A stretch of 64,000 nucleotides of DNA, taken from Jacaranda mimosifolia (taxonomy: Eukaryota > Streptophyta > Magnoliopsida > Lamiales > Bignoniaceae). Location of the stretch: NCBI GenBank assembly GCA_018894105.1, contig CM032122.1, positions 37,169,404 through 37,233,403 of the forward strand. The letters are read 5' to 3'. The position numbers and the translations under genes are program-made. The notes below the pieces were generated by a model that worked only from the letters and a program-made list of their open reading frames with translations, did not search any database and was not told where the DNA came from. The stretch's first letter is position 1. Each line of letters starts with the position of its first letter. Positions 36,960 through 50,700 of the stretch are shown here, one piece after another.

Positions 36960-38189
36960 GGTCCAACCCGCCAAACCCGTTTTTCTTTTTCTTTTTTTTT
37001 TTTCTTTTTTTCATTAAAGTATATAAATTTACAACTCATATGATTTCAAAATTAATTAAGATAAACATACACAAAAAATATGCATACATGTATAGAAAAT
37101 TAGAATCTAATATACAATAAGTGTCTAACACTATTTTTTTAAATTTAAAATATAATATCCACATTAATTGATTTTAGTATATTTTGCATCATTTTTATGA
37201 TGATTGAATGAGTACAAAAGTATTATTTATTTGATTATATATATATGTGCTATTATATATCCTTATTTTTTATTATTTTATGTATATATATTATATATAA
37301 TATATAACATATTATATATATTTATTATGCAGGCGGGTTTACTTAAATCCATAACCAGCCCTAAACCCAGTTGGATTTGGGTCTATGAAATTAGGACCCG
37401 TAACCCACATCGAAACCCATTTATTTGACTCATAAATAGGCATAAAAATAGGGTAGGCTATGCTAGACTTTGACTTAAATAGATCAGACCTGTTGTGCAA
37501 ATGACAAGTTTGAGCTTACCCTATTATCTATTATAGACTTTTTTTTTTAAAGTTAAGCCTAGCATTTTTAATAAATTCTAAAGCCTTAGTCCGATCTGAA
37601 GCCTACTTAAAAATCTATTTTCTACTAAGGCTTCAATTAAGTCTAAATATCACATAAATCTAAATTTTTAATATGATTAAATTTTTCATGGACCTTGATA
37701 ACAAATAATTAAAATGATAAATAATAAATGCACAATATAAAAAGTTCAAATTTAAGTATAAAATATTATCACTTCAATAAAAAATAATACTAAACAACAT
37801 AAAAGATTCCATAAATAACTCATTAAAGAAATCAAATTCAATTAGTCATTTAATATTATATCAGTATTGTTGTACTTTTTATGTGAAGAGGGATAAACAG
37901 GCCGGCCTGTTAGGCTTTGCAAGCTTTTGAAAAAGCCTAAGTCTAGCTTATATAGCTAAAAATACTACATTTTAAGCTTTAGCCTGACTTTTTTATTAAA
38001 TAGGCTATGCCAAACTAGGTCATAAGTTGGTTAGGTGAAAGGCCCTGACGAGTAGCTTGACATATTCCCATCCATACTCATAAACCCACCTCATTAGGGG
38101 CGGATCAGGGGAGATGACCTAATATATCCGGACCCATTGCCATGCCTAAATTTGTGCTTTTCAATGTGGTGCTAATGGACATTGTTCTT

Positions 38190-38850
38190 GTACTCATAGA
38201 ATTTGAAAATATCTTATTGAACTATATCAAGCATCATTGAAAAATAAAAATAAAAGTGTTGCGGTGAATTTCACCAATCCAATTGATGATTTGGGTGATG
38301 ATAATAATACTCGTGATATTGATATAGCGCATCTTAATGTGATTGATTTCTTTGAACATTCAAAAGGAATGAATTGATCATTTGATTGGCAATGCAAATA
38401 TTCAAGGTGAATGACCTATGTCAGATTTATAATTGCTTTAAAGTTGTTCTTCACTTTCCTTGCTAATTTAATATTTTTGTTTAAAAATGTACTCTTGTTG
38501 ATTTAGTATTTTTGTTATGAAATACATTTATTTTTAATTATCTTCTGTATTTTTTCTTCATGAATCGGAATCAACAAAAGGGAATGAAAATGTATGTCTT
38601 ATTGATAATGGTACACACACATACAATACTTAAAAATAAGAATTATTTTTCCAATATGAAGTTGGGAGAAACAAATGTTAATACCATTAATATTAGTGCA
38701 AAATTGATCGAAGGCTCAAGTAGAGCAAAGATATGGCTTCCTGAAGGAACAAAATTGGTTACACATAATACATTGTTCTCTATTAAGTCTCAAAGGAGTT
38801 TGTTAATATCCATTGAGATAGATATCAAATTGAGACAATGAGTACCTCGA
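38190..38850 (+). pseudogene. Copia gag-protease relic
   Basis: Broken frames carry a copia gag C-terminus-like piece (LYQASLKNKNK at about 38228, then TRDIDIAHLNVIDFFEHS). From 38590 there is a protease-like segment (HTILKNKNYFSNM, LIEGSSRAKIWLPEGTK, LFSIKSQRSLL) typical of copia polyproteins. Frameshifts and stops are present and no LTRs were recognised. Confidence 0.6.
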
Positions 38851-38940
38851 ACATTGAATATTTGTGTATTATTATAAACACACACACACACACATATACA
38901 TATATAAATTCCCTCTGTTTCTTCATGTCAATACTATATA

Positions 38941-40115
38941 CTAAGGGAATGTTTGAATAGATTTCCCTAAAATAAAATTAATTCAGGGAAGCGCATTCAA
39001 ACATGCATGCTTTTTTCACTAAAAAATGAGCCATATGAGAAGCTTAGAAACCCCATTCATGTGAGCCATAAATTACCAAAAAAACCCAATCTTTTCCCAT
39101 TCTCCAATGTGAGAAGCTGCCAATTCATCACATTTGTCCCTCAAAACATCAGCGCCTCTCTATGTCCCCCCCAAACTCTGTCATCTCTCTTTGTCTCCAT
39201 CACTTTCATTTCCCCTTACTAATTATTTTCAACAATGTTTTTGCAATCACCTCCTCTCCATGTCTAGATCTAAAAAAAAAAAAAAAGTTTATTATAAACA
39301 AAACCCAATTAAAAGAATGATAATTTAATATATATATATTTTTAATACTATTATTAAAAATAAATATTAAATGAGGAATGATGACATCGACATGCTTGTT
39401 TATGTTCTTGTCTTTAGTTTATTCTAATGATGTTGTATTATCTACTTCATGTTATATAATATATGCTTTAATTTATTGAATTTATTATATAAAAATTCCA
39501 GTTTACTAGTACGAATTTTGTATATAACTCTTTATTATTTTTCCCTACAATTTTATTTTAATTTTCAACTAAAATAAAAATTAATATTATATTAGTAATA
39601 TGTAAAAAGTCAATTCATTAGTCACAAATTTCATTTCAATTAGTGCCATGTTCATCCACCACTAACCAATTTATTATACAAAGAAAAAAAGAAATCAACC
39701 AACAAATTGTTCAACTATTTTTCATACACCCTACAAATAATATATAATAAATTGCATCATTATTCAATCAATCATTTCAAATATACATCACAATCATATA
39801 CAATCATTATATATGTAAACATATATACATTATTTATATTTTATTATTATTCAAAAAATAAAAAATATTATTCAATTTCATTTTCACCATAAAACTAACA
39901 AAAAAAAAAGACATTAATTTGACCGATATAATAAAAAATATTTCATCCAAAACATAAACAAACATACAAAAATTCCCCAAAATAAATTTTTAATTATTTT
40001 CAAAATATAACCAAACATTCATCACATTCCCTAACATTACTTCCAAAATTCATTTCCTAAAATACATATCATAAATTCATAATCAAATACAAAATATAAC
40101 CAAATACTGCCTAAG
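38941..40115. mobile_element. AT-rich MITE-like element of the AACCAAACAT family
   Basis: The right part (about 39900-40115) matches the 61.4-62.7 kb repeats: ACATAAACAAACATAC, TTCCCCAAAATAAA, AATATAACCAAACATTC, ending AACCAAATACTGCC. The left end has a hairpin (GAATGTTTGAATAG...CATTCAAACATGC). The coding-looking frames inside are short and low-complexity. The limits are approximate. Confidence 0.45.
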
Positions 40116-40410
40116 TGGCTAATCCATATCTAACTAGAGCCTTGAAGCTGTCAACTTAAGTTCGTCTAAGAAGAGCATGTGCAAGCAAAAGGCCAAAAAG
40201 AAAAAGGAGCAATATGGGAATAACGAGGAAAAATTAAGTAGTAATTTGACGAAAAACCCGAGGACAATAAGGTAATTTAAATTAAGTAGCAGCTAAAAGC
40301 GGCGCAAAGCAACGCGCACTAGGAGTCTAGGAGGGCAATAATCTCATACAACCACTATCCCGCACCTCTCAAAAGTCTTCCCCTATTCCCATCCGTCGGA
40401 TTTGATCCAA

Positions 40411-40465
40411 CGGCCCAACAAAAACCCTAATCACACCCCTAGTTCTTGAACTCCATATATATAAG
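40411..40465 (+). promoter_or_regulatory. EF1-alpha core promoter: site II, telo box and TATA box
   Basis: GGCCCAAC at 40412 (a TGGGCC/site II-type element on the complement), a telo box AAACCCTAA at 40422-40430, and TATATATAAG starting at about 40456. Telo boxes with a 5'-UTR intron are the known signature of plant EF1-alpha promoters. A transcription start around 40490 is inferred from the TATA spacing. Confidence 0.75.
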
Positions 40466-40574
40466 CTCATCTTATACTAGTAGTGTTTGATCTCGCACCC
40501 TTACAAATCGAAAACTCTCTCTTTGCAAGCGGCGGGCGAGTGAACTCACTGTTTTCACTCGTTTTATTTCCAAG

Positions 40575-41331
40575 GTAAGCCTGTGTTCTGTATCTGTTTA
40601 TTTGATTGAATTTTAGTTTATATGTAAGTTTTGTATGCTTAGAGATTTTGTAGATCTGCTGAGCTCGTTGTGTTATTATGACCAATTTTAGCTGCAGGTT
40701 TAATTGAAGTAAAGAAATTGTTTGTATCTATAGCATCTATCCCGTGCAGATGCTATTATCTAGATCTGAACGTTGATATGCGATCAAAAGGAATTAAATA
40801 TTATTGGATCAAATTGTGTGTATTCAATCAATTTGTTCAATTAACTAGTGTTTCTGCATCTGTTGATGTGGATATAAAACACTCTCTCGTGTTTATCTTC
40901 TTCGGGGGTGTAGGGTAATTTAGATGTTGTGTAAAGGTCACTGCTTTGGGTCTGTGGAGGCCTGTAGGTCTTTCTATTTTGATAATTGTTGCGGTACATT
41001 CAGTTTTTCTTAGGTAAAAAATATTTGTTCCATTATATCTTTCCATTAGATGATTTCATTGAACTCTGTTATTTAAGATGACATAAGATCCCGTTAATTT
41101 TGAAAAGCTAGTAATAATTATTTGCTTGAATTGCTTGAAAATTGTGATTGTTAAATTTTTTAGAAAACTGAATGTTCACAATCATAATCGTTTTTCCCAA
41201 GTAGTTCTAAACTTGAAGTTTCTTTGTGCTGTTGCTAACATCTCTTACTGAAACTGGATCCGTTACTTTTAAGCACGATTTTGGACATTTATGCAATGAC
41301 AACGATCTGACTGTGTATTTTGCTTTGGCAG
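40575..41331 (+). other. EF1-alpha 5'-UTR intron
   Basis: 757-bp T-rich intron between CCAAG|GTAAGC and TTGGCAG|TTTACT. It leaves an 18-nt leader before the ATG at 41350. Leader introns in this position boost expression of plant EF1-alpha genes (known for the family; inferred here). Confidence 0.8.
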
Positions 41332-41349
41332 TTTACTTTGAATTTCAGC

Positions 41350-42807
41350 ATGGGTAAAGAGAAGGTTCACATTAACATTGTTGTCATTGGCCATGTCGAC
41401 TCTGGGAAGTCGACCACTACTGGTCACTTGATTTACAAGCTTGGTGGTATTGACAAACGTGTCATTGAAAGGTTTGAGAAAGAGGCTGCTGAGATGAACA
41501 AGAGGTCATTCAAGTATGCCTGGGTGCTTGACAAGCTTAAGGCCGAGCGTGAGCGTGGTATTACCATTGATATTGCCTTGTGGAAGTTCGAGACCACCAA
41601 GTACTACTGCACCGTCATTGATGCACCTGGACATCGTGACTTTATCAAGAACATGATTACTGGTACCTCACAGGCTGACTGTGCTGTCCTCATTATTGAC
41701 TCAACCACTGGTGGTTTTGAAGCTGGTATTTCCAAGGATGGTCAGACCCGTGAGCATGCATTGCTTGCATTCACTCTTGGTGTCAAGCAAATGATCTGCT
41801 GCTGCAATAAGGTTAGATAACACATACACCTACATATACTTGATTCTGTTGATATTCTCTTGTATTATCTCGTGTTTAATTGTTGTAATGTCTAACTTAA
41901 TGACATCAATGCTACACAGATGGATGCTACGACACCAAAATATTCCAAGGCTAGGTATGATGAAATAGTGAAGGAAGTGTCCTCATACCTCAAGAAGGTT
42001 GGATACAACCCTGACAAGATTCCATTTGTCCCCATTTCTGGTTTTGAGGGAGACAACATGATTGAGAGGTCCACTAACCTAGATTGGTACAAGGGCCCAA
42101 CACTTCTTGAGGCTCTCGACATGATTCAGGAGCCCAAGAGGCCCACAGACAAGCCCCTCCGTCTCCCACTTCAGGATGTCTACAAGATTGGTGGTATTGG
42201 TACTGTTCCTGTTGGTCGTGTGGAGACTGGTATCCTGAAGCCTGGTATGGTTGTAACCTTTGGCCCAACTGGTCTGACCACTGAGGTTAAGTCCGTTGAG
42301 ATGCACCATGAGGCTATGCAGGAAGCTCTTCCTGGTGACAATGTTGGGTTTAACGTGAAGAATGTAGCTGTAAAGGATTTGAAGCGTGGTTATGTTGCCT
42401 CCAACTCAAAGGATGACCCTGCTAAGGAAGCTGCGAACTTTACCTCCCAGGTCATCATCATGAACCATCCTGGCCAGATTGGAAATGGATATGCTCCAGT
42501 GCTTGATTGCCACACGTCCCACATTGCTGTTAAGTTTGCTGAGCTTGTGACCAAGATCGACAGACGGTCTGGTAAGGAGCTTGAGAAGGAGCCCAAGTTC
42601 TTGAAGAATGGTGATGCTGGATTTGTTAAGATGATTCCAACCAAACCAATGGTTGTGGAGACTTTCTCCGAGTACCCTCCACTTGGTCGTTTTGCTGTCC
42701 GTGACATGCGACAAACAGTTGCTGTTGGTGTTATCAAGAGTGTGGAGAAGAAAGATCCATCTGGTGCCAAGGTGACCAAGGCTGCTGCCAAGAAGGGTGC
42801 CAAGTGA
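41350..42807 (+). CDS. EF1A: Translation elongation factor 1-alpha
   Basis: GTPase that delivers aminoacyl-tRNA to the ribosomal A site in the cytosol. Coding exons 41350-41811 and 41920-42807 give 449 aa, near the usual plant length. The intron lies after CCCNK, the common position. G motifs are intact: G1 GHVDSGKS near residue 14, the G2 region with RERGITI, G3 DAPGH, G4 NKMD (across the splice junction) and the G5 region with PISG. Domains 2 and 3 follow, with [16 protein letters not shown] and [11 protein letters not shown]. The C-terminus ends AAAKKGAK, a normal variant. It lies between two SIZ1 copies transcribed from the opposite strand. Some side-chain differences from the commonest plant sequence (such as FVKMIPTK) look conservative. 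Nothing suggests a pseudogene. Confidence 0.97.
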
Positions 42808-43914
42808 ATCGTGCTGGTTCTGGGGTTTGCTTCCAGTGCCAGTTATTTTACTAGTTTATTTCATAAAAACTTTGTTTTCATTTTTACCGCTGTAGTAGGT
42901 CTATTACGTTGCATGTTATGTTTTAATTTTCTGCCTTGTATGTTGGGTAGCCATTGCCAGAATTGGGTACTCGACAGTCGGTGGCAGAAGATGGAGTCTT
43001 GAGTTAATTTTGTCTTTCGTGCTTTTTGGTCAGAGATGCCTGCCTTTACCTGTCGGCCCAAAGGTTTTATTATTTGTCTTGTGGTTAATTATGATTCAAC
43101 TTTCACTTTTTCATGAATTTCTGATTCTCACTATGCTAGAAACATTTTTGTTTTGAGTTGATTTGTGTGGGGTCTCATAAGTTGAGCTAGAGTACAATAA
43201 TCTATATTGTTACTCTCCTTAGGTGGAAACATTTAAACTAAAGGCTTCCAGGTCGGCACGCAAATCTCAATCCTTAAGTTCTGGTTCATTGGGTTTGTCA
43301 AAGTTGACATTTCTTTTGTACCGTTAAATAATCATAACTAAGGCTTCATAGTAAATCTTTATAATACAATAAATTCGTTTGTTTAAAAGTAATGGTAAAA
43401 GCAGTAAAAAAGATACTTAACAGCAGCCGAACTCCAATATTTAGGACGTTGGCTCTTGCTCGGTCAGAGAAAATGAAATCTCCATTAAAACCGTCCTTAT
43501 ATTATGATTGAAAAATGTAAATTCGTGGTGTACCCGACATGAATTCTAGTAAGAATCATTAAAAGAAATGAGATTATGTTTTTTTTTTTTGTTTTTTTTT
43601 TATCCATTGGAAAATGATTATGTTCATAATTGATATTTCTCATTCCTCACAACTTTTTTGAACTTGAAATATAAGTTACAGATTAACAAACTAAAAGAAG
43701 AAATAAGTTAGGTACGCTTAAGACTCGTGATGTTTTAATTATGCCATTCTCAGTATAAGAATTTCTCTTCAACGTCAGATATAAATTTAAATTAATTTAA
43801 TTGATTCAATGGTATCTTTGTTCAACCTTTGTGTGTGAGATCCAAAGTTTGAACCTCGATGAACTCAGAATACATATGCACAAATAACAGAGATAAAGAA
43901 AAGCCTCTAGATAT
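42808..43914 (+). other. EF1-alpha 3' UTR and intergenic spacer
   Basis: T-rich 3' UTR to about 43100. Further on is AT-rich spacer with two poly-T blocks near 43580-43600. No gene or transposon was recognised. Homology to the SIZ1-A 3' flank starts near 43915. Confidence 0.5.
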
Positions 43915-44771
43915 ATTAGTCATGCCGACTTAACCATTATAGCAATTCTATTTGAAAGGCTCGTTTTTTCAGGGAAATGTTCGTCTGAGACAGCTAGGAC
44001 CTAATTTTCCAAAAGCCAAAGGCAAAAAAGGTTTACCCAGGCAGAGATCTGGACAACACTTACCTATTACAAAATATATGCAGAGAGTAGATCTAAGCTC
44101 TCCAGCCAAGTCACCATCCCTCGTACATCCAATTCCAATTACAGGTAACATTGCACGGGTCATACAATTTCCAACATTAAAAACTACATATATATACATA
44201 TATATATTTATAAAAGGAAAATTACTGATCTATGTAATGTGACATATACAGTAAGATATACTCCCAATAAAAAAATTGAGAGCATACTAAGGGCATTGTT
44301 CTCTACCCTAAACCTGAAGCCTTGACTTTACACCTTAGAAGCTAAATAGCTGGACTTGTTCCCAATATTCCAACAATGAAACTGTCAAATGTATAATTTG
44401 GTGGCACTGGCACTAAACCTTCAAGTCACCAAGAAACAAGGAGAAAAATATGAAAGCCCAATCTGCTCGGAAGGACAGATGCTGGATTAGAAGACAAAGC
44501 ATGCCAGAAATATTTCTGGAGGCGGCTTCAACTCTGAAAAATAAACAGAGTTCTATGACTACGACTAAGTTATCTGCCAATCACTGTTTTCCAACAGCAG
44601 GTATTGTAGTTAGTCTGCTTTTTCAATTTAATGCATATACAGACCAACCATGAAGCCAAAGTGAGACACCAGTACTACTGAAAACCGTCTGCCGCTCCAA
44701 ATGATGATGTATCTGCATTCCAACTGAATACCAAATAAAAAGATATTTCCTCCAGATAGTCCCCAGTGGCT
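43915..44771 (-). other. SIZ1-B 3' flank
   Basis: Aligns by eye with 19610-20625 downstream of SIZ1-A, including the segment CCAACAGCAGGTAT and the block just before the stop codon. It contains the presumed 3' UTR. No independent gene was seen. Confidence 0.6.
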
Positions 44772-47700
44772 TTACTCAGAGTCTGAATCAATAGACAGAT
44801 ACAGTCTTGGTCTTACAGAACGCCGTTGGCGAGGAAATGAAAAAGGACTATCTGATCTTTCCCTACTTGTGTTACCAGTCCTATTGTTGTCCATACCTAG
44901 CAAAAAGGTTTCTGCCAATAAAGAAATTGAAAAGAAAAAATAGGAATTAGATAGCAAAGAGGAACAATGATATCCATAAAAGGAGGTTGTCAAACTTGCA
45001 CCCAAAATAACTACCAGAGAACTGGATATGATTTTTATAATCATTTGGTTGACCTGTATGGCTATTACGCAATTTTTCTGCTTTTCATTCCATTATTAAA
45101 TCACATTAAAGTAAAATAACTAACCTCCCCAAGCAAGATCTAGTTTTCTGATGGTTAGGAAAAGGAAAAGTTACAACTAATAAAATATAAAATATCACCA
45201 AAGAATGAAGGTAAAATCAAACTAATAGCAGAGGGAGGGAGGAATTATATATAGAATAACACCACATACCATTGTCTGCTAATGAATCCATGGCACCATC
45301 ATTTGACTGTAATTCCTGTGCTGAACTCAAACCATTTGGAGCTGCAGATTCACACTGACCCCCTCCAACACCATCCCCTAGCCTGAGTGATATCCAATCC
45401 TTAGAACGAATACCATTGGAAACATCTGGGTGGTCACTCAAATCTGAGTGACCTGCTGATGCATCAGATGGCCTTGTGGGGAGGAATATTTGAAGTGAAG
45501 GATCATTGCCACCAAATGCCATAGGATTATCCACTAAGCCATCATTAATATTAGAATGTTGACCAGTAGACTCAGCAGCAAGTGTAGCAGATCCCATGGC
45601 ATTCTCTGGAGACAATGTATAGCAATTTATAGATGATGTGCAATTCAGAGAACCATGCTGCATGTCAACTAAAGGATCAGAAACATCAGCATCAGCACCA
45701 AATAGCTGAAAACTAGGAACTCCCTGATTACCAGAAGGCAACGACCACATATTACTCCCATACTCATCATCATTCATACTGTAAAGACCAAGGCATGGAC
45801 TTCCACCATTACCAAGAGCAGGATTTTCAAAATAAGAATCAGGAATCCCATGCTGTGGAGTTGGAAATAGAACGCCACCAGTATCTGGTCCAGCATTCTT
45901 GTAAACAGTTCCAGAAGGTATTGGTGGTGGATCAATTTCTTCTTCTGAATCACTGAGGACAATCACTTCAGCATCTCCAGTTGACACAGCAATAAATTGA
46001 TCATTAAACCCATCTGGTGGGTCAATGTTCAGGGACATGGATTCGTATTCAGTACCATTAACTGTAGAAAAGTCGATAATTCCCCCACCATCCTGGTTTA
46101 CACTAGCATCCTCACCATCCCTGCCACTGCCAGTGGCACTGCTGCTCATAGGAATTATATTCTGACCATTATTCTCGAAATTTTCTTGAAATCTATTTGC
46201 AGGTGAGATTCCCTGCAAATTATGAGGCTTGTTAAATTCCCAGCAACCATGTTGGTTTTTTCTAATTCCAATTTTTAGAGCAGCATGACTATCAGAACCA
46301 GCTTCCTCTTTGATTGGTTTAGGTTCTGGTTCTGGTTCTGGTTTCAATTGTGCATCTGTTGGTGCATGGATGGTCCCATCAGGCAAATGCCATAGGCCAA
46401 GATCCCCAAGACCTCTATTATCACCCTCTGCCTTAGCACGCCAAGAGCCATCAGGCTTCACCTCAATCTCTGTTACATCTTCTCCACAATGAGACATCTG
46501 TAATGTAAATAAGAATCCATAATTTAAATTGCAAAAGGCAGAAAGAAGAAACAATTCAACTTAGCCATACAATAGACAATACCATAGTTGTGATTCGATT
46601 GAAATATGGATCGATAATGATTTTCTCCAATGAATAGTTCTTCAGACAAATAGGACATTGCCACTGCATCCACAGGCAGCATTTGAAAACATAAAGAGGC
46701 AAGTCTGGCAAGATATATTTCAAATATAAAGTTCTGCAAGCTAATTGACTTCGAATGCATCTCCTTTTTCTTGTAAATTTGAAGCACAAAGTATACAAGA
46801 AAAAAATATCTGACAAACACAAACAAACAAAAACGCATCGAATTTACTTGCCTTCCTAGAACGTTGGTTCATTTCCACGAACACTTCGAGATCAAAACAG
46901 CCCATGTGTGCGCAGGGCTTAAATCTTCCAGCTACCTTCATTCTTAAACCACTCATCTAAAGCGTGCAAGAACAAGAATAAGGATACTTTTCAGTTCCAT
47001 GACATAAGCAAAATAAGAACTTCCAAGAAAAAGCCCCACACCGCAGGCATTTGTTGCATTAAGAAGAAAGGTTGATTGGTGAATGCATAAACATAAATTT
47101 AAACAAAAACGTAAGTGCAACAAAAGTGAAATTAATGAGTTGACTGATTTATACACCACTGTAAAATAATTAATTAGACTTATAAGAAGATAAAACTGTT
47201 TCTGATGGAAGCCCAGTAAGTATTGTCCATCAAAATTGGAGAATTCACATTGAATGTCTCCTCATTTATCACAAAACGGTTTTAGCCTACAGATGTCATC
47301 AGAGTTCTACTTGGAACTCATAAGCAATGCTATGAAATAGCTAACGATTTTTCACATAATCATCCAGTATCTTATATGTAAAAAATGTTTAGCAGATGGG
47401 AAGATCCAGCATAGAAATGTAACTAGCAAGGTTGCCTTATCCATACAAGTACATCTAGTAAGATGGGACTATAGCACATAAGCCAATTATTAGTAACTAG
47501 AACAAAAGCAGCATCTAGTGAATAACTGAGTATATTTTTCCGAACTGAAGAATATAGTGCTAGCACATTTTTCTGAACTAAAGAATACAGTGCTTTCTCC
47601 ATGAAGCAGGAATTTGATTAGTGATTAAAGGATTTGTATGGCGCAAATGGTTAACTTATCAAATAAATTTTCAGAAGACTTACCAAAAACAGGGATTTTC

Positions 47701-50700
47701 TATCTGAAAACCATTAAAAGTAGCTTTATTTATATAACATACTCATGGTGAATTTTGTAGAAATTCTGCCCTTGATTTTGGCCAAATTGTTACAGTTAAG
47801 CAAGCATGCATGTTATCACAGTTGCATCCTTCGAAGGCATGCATATCAAGTGCCACGGAAATGTGAAATCGCCTGTGTGTGAGGTATATTTGCCAATGGC
47901 ACGACAGTAGATAAGCATTTTTCCAAGATACTCTTACCTAGACTTCTGGACAATACCATGAGTCCAGCAAAAGTTCAGAAACTATGTGCAGGTGAAGGAA
48001 ATATCTCACCCAGTATGAACTTTTAGTGCAAAGAAGTGGGTTAAGAGGAAGTAATAAACAAACTACCATGATCAAAATCAGTTAGGGTATAACTTTCTTT
48101 ATCAAACAAAGGCTCTTAAAAGTGCCCGAAGTAGAGAGATTTGGAAATGGCATATGCACCTTGACCAAATTCAATATTTTTAAAGCATAATTCAGGTTAT
48201 CTGCTGCTAGGACAGAGACCGGGGGCCAGAGAGTGATCAGAGAGAAGATTTTCAGATTCAATTTATATTGCATGACCAAGTTTCCCTCTTGCTGTCAATG
48301 CAGTGGAAACCTCTAACAAAACTATGCAAACAAGCAAGCATAGAAGTGAAGAAGCACGCAAAGATCACATAATGCATCAAGTGCAGACCTCATAGCTCCG
48401 CTCATATGCAGAATGTTAACAGAGGAACAGCAGTATAAATAAATAATAAATCTTTTTACTTGCTCCTTTTGAAACTACGCCATAGTAACACCACTTACAG
48501 GACAACGGAGATTGACAGGAATGAAATCAGCAACAACTTCAATATCACTGTCACTATCGGCATTTTCAGTGGCAGTTCCACCTCCAACACATCTACGAAC
48601 ACGGGCTAGCGCATCCTCAAAATGCTCACCATCAGCCTCTTTTGGTGTCATGTTCAGAATCTAAGAAAAAATAGCCCAAATACCATTAAGTCTCCACCAA
48701 CCACAAAATAGTAACAAGTTTAGGGATGCACAAAAATTCCAAAAAATTCCTTTCTCGGAGTTAAATAGCAATAAAGAACAAGCCCCTCATCTTTATATGG
48801 GCAAATCCAAGGAAAAGATCAAATTAGTAGAATGCAAACCGTACAACCAAACAAAGAGAAACAACTGTTTAAAGGAAGCAACAGAAGATTAAACATGTGG
48901 TGAAGACCTAAAAAACTCAGAAGATTCAGATAACCCAGATAAGCAAATAAAAAGCCGTCACAACTTAATTAAAATGATATGATGAGATGTATTCGTATAT
49001 GAAAGGCACAGATCATATTCAGAACAGCATGATCAACGAACTATATACTTCTCTCCAGCATTAATTTGAAGTAACCAGAATATCCATGTTCTCAAAGTAC
49101 ATAAAAGATATACCAAAATAAAAAATTTAGGAAGATCATATTCAGAACAGCATGATCAACGAACTATATACTTCTCTCCAGCATTAATTTGAAGTAACCA
49201 GAATATCCATGTTCTCAAAGTACATAAAAGATATACCAAAATAAAAAATTTAGGAAGATCAACTCAGCTCACCTGGTGCAGTGTACGCCTCTTTACAATT
49301 CTAACTCCGACACAGAATATGCGAGCATCACATCCTGATAAGTATATCTTATTAATTCCGTCTCTAGCGCATGCTGTAATCTGACAAACAACAAGACACA
49401 CTAAGGAAGACCTAAAAACTAAAAGATCCATATATAAAATCAAGAGAAACATGACTGAAAAATTAATTAAGTCATCATACAAATCCCAACAGCTAAAATG
49501 AGAAAACCCAACGAACAGGGGAAAACATTAAATAAAGAATGAAGTAAAAGCTAATATGAAAAGGAACCTATTGAGAACTAAAATCATTTTAACTATGTGG
49601 ATAAGTTTTCACATGGACTTGTGACAGCTAAAAGAAAACTATGACTTGATCTCATATTGTCCAGCATGCTTTTCAATTCTAGATTTCTCATATACAGCTA
49701 CTACCCAAAGAAAGCACCATCTTTGTCCTACACTTTATGGCCTCTGGCAGAGCAAACTAGAAAAAGAGATTGCATGCAGCCAACTCATGACAAACATGAA
49801 AACGTTAGCTGAGATAGTTTAAATTAATTGTCCATGCATAATTTGCTAGAAGCTTACCAAAAAAGTTGCCTTCTCTGTGGTAATTGTGTAAAGAAATGCA
49901 TAAAATTGTGAATCTTGGGGACAATCAGAAAGCAAACTTTCTTTGAACTGCATGCAAGGTGCATAACAAAAACAAGATCGGAGTTGAATTTTACAATCAA
50001 AACAATCTTCCGCAACAACATAAGCACAACTCATAGACAGGGATCAGTTCCTTAGTACGATAAACAATTAAGAAAATTTTAATTCGGAAAGAGAAAACTT
50101 ACAATAGGTCCATCATCTCGACCATTTGCTCCGAGCAGCTGAGAACCAGGTCTGTTAATTGCCCTCACTGGTACACCTGTTGAGTAGAAAAGAGCAAAAA
50201 AAAATTATCATAATGAGCAAGGGTGGCAAAAATCTTATATAAAGGAGAGGTGGATTACATAAGAGCTCCATCACTTACATCACAAAGGGGGGAAAAAGAA
50301 AAGAAAAAGGGAACAAAAGATTGGATAGACCCAAAAAAATGTACCTTTGAGCCATACAATACAAAATTAAAATGTAGAAAATGAGTAATACAATACAAAA
50401 CTAGAATGCACACAAGTAATCAGTCCTGAAGAAATATTTCATTTTCTGGCTTTACTTTTACACATGGACAAGCAGACAACACCTGACTCGGCACCCCACA
50501 CAAAGCAGAACAATGCATTAGCCTTAGGTATCCATCTCCATGTACAAGTGAAAGAAAGATCATTTACAAAGGAAGCCTGGTAGCACCAAGAAAGATTTAA
50601 GCTTTATATTTTCGCTAGATTTAGGATTCACAATTGAGCAGAGGATGGCATACCATTAACCTGTAGATCTGCATATTGTGGCCACTGCATTCTAAATGTT

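Larger units (their letters stand above)
36341..38146. mobile_element. Outer repetitive element with GGCAATGGG ends (host of a nested element)
   Basis: GGCAATGGG at 36347-36355 and CCCATTGCC at 38133-38141 are inverted ends. Between them are C/G-rich 'AACCCGCC' and 'GGACCCGTAACCC' motifs and long AT-rich stretches. A similar pair of ends bounds 53426-53916. No coding sequence was seen. It is probably non-autonomous and internally rearranged, and the exact limits are uncertain. Confidence 0.45.

Noticed and set aside
42390..42803. Long antisense ORFs over EF1-alpha
   Set aside because: They are shadows of a strongly biased coding exon in another frame, with no independent homology.
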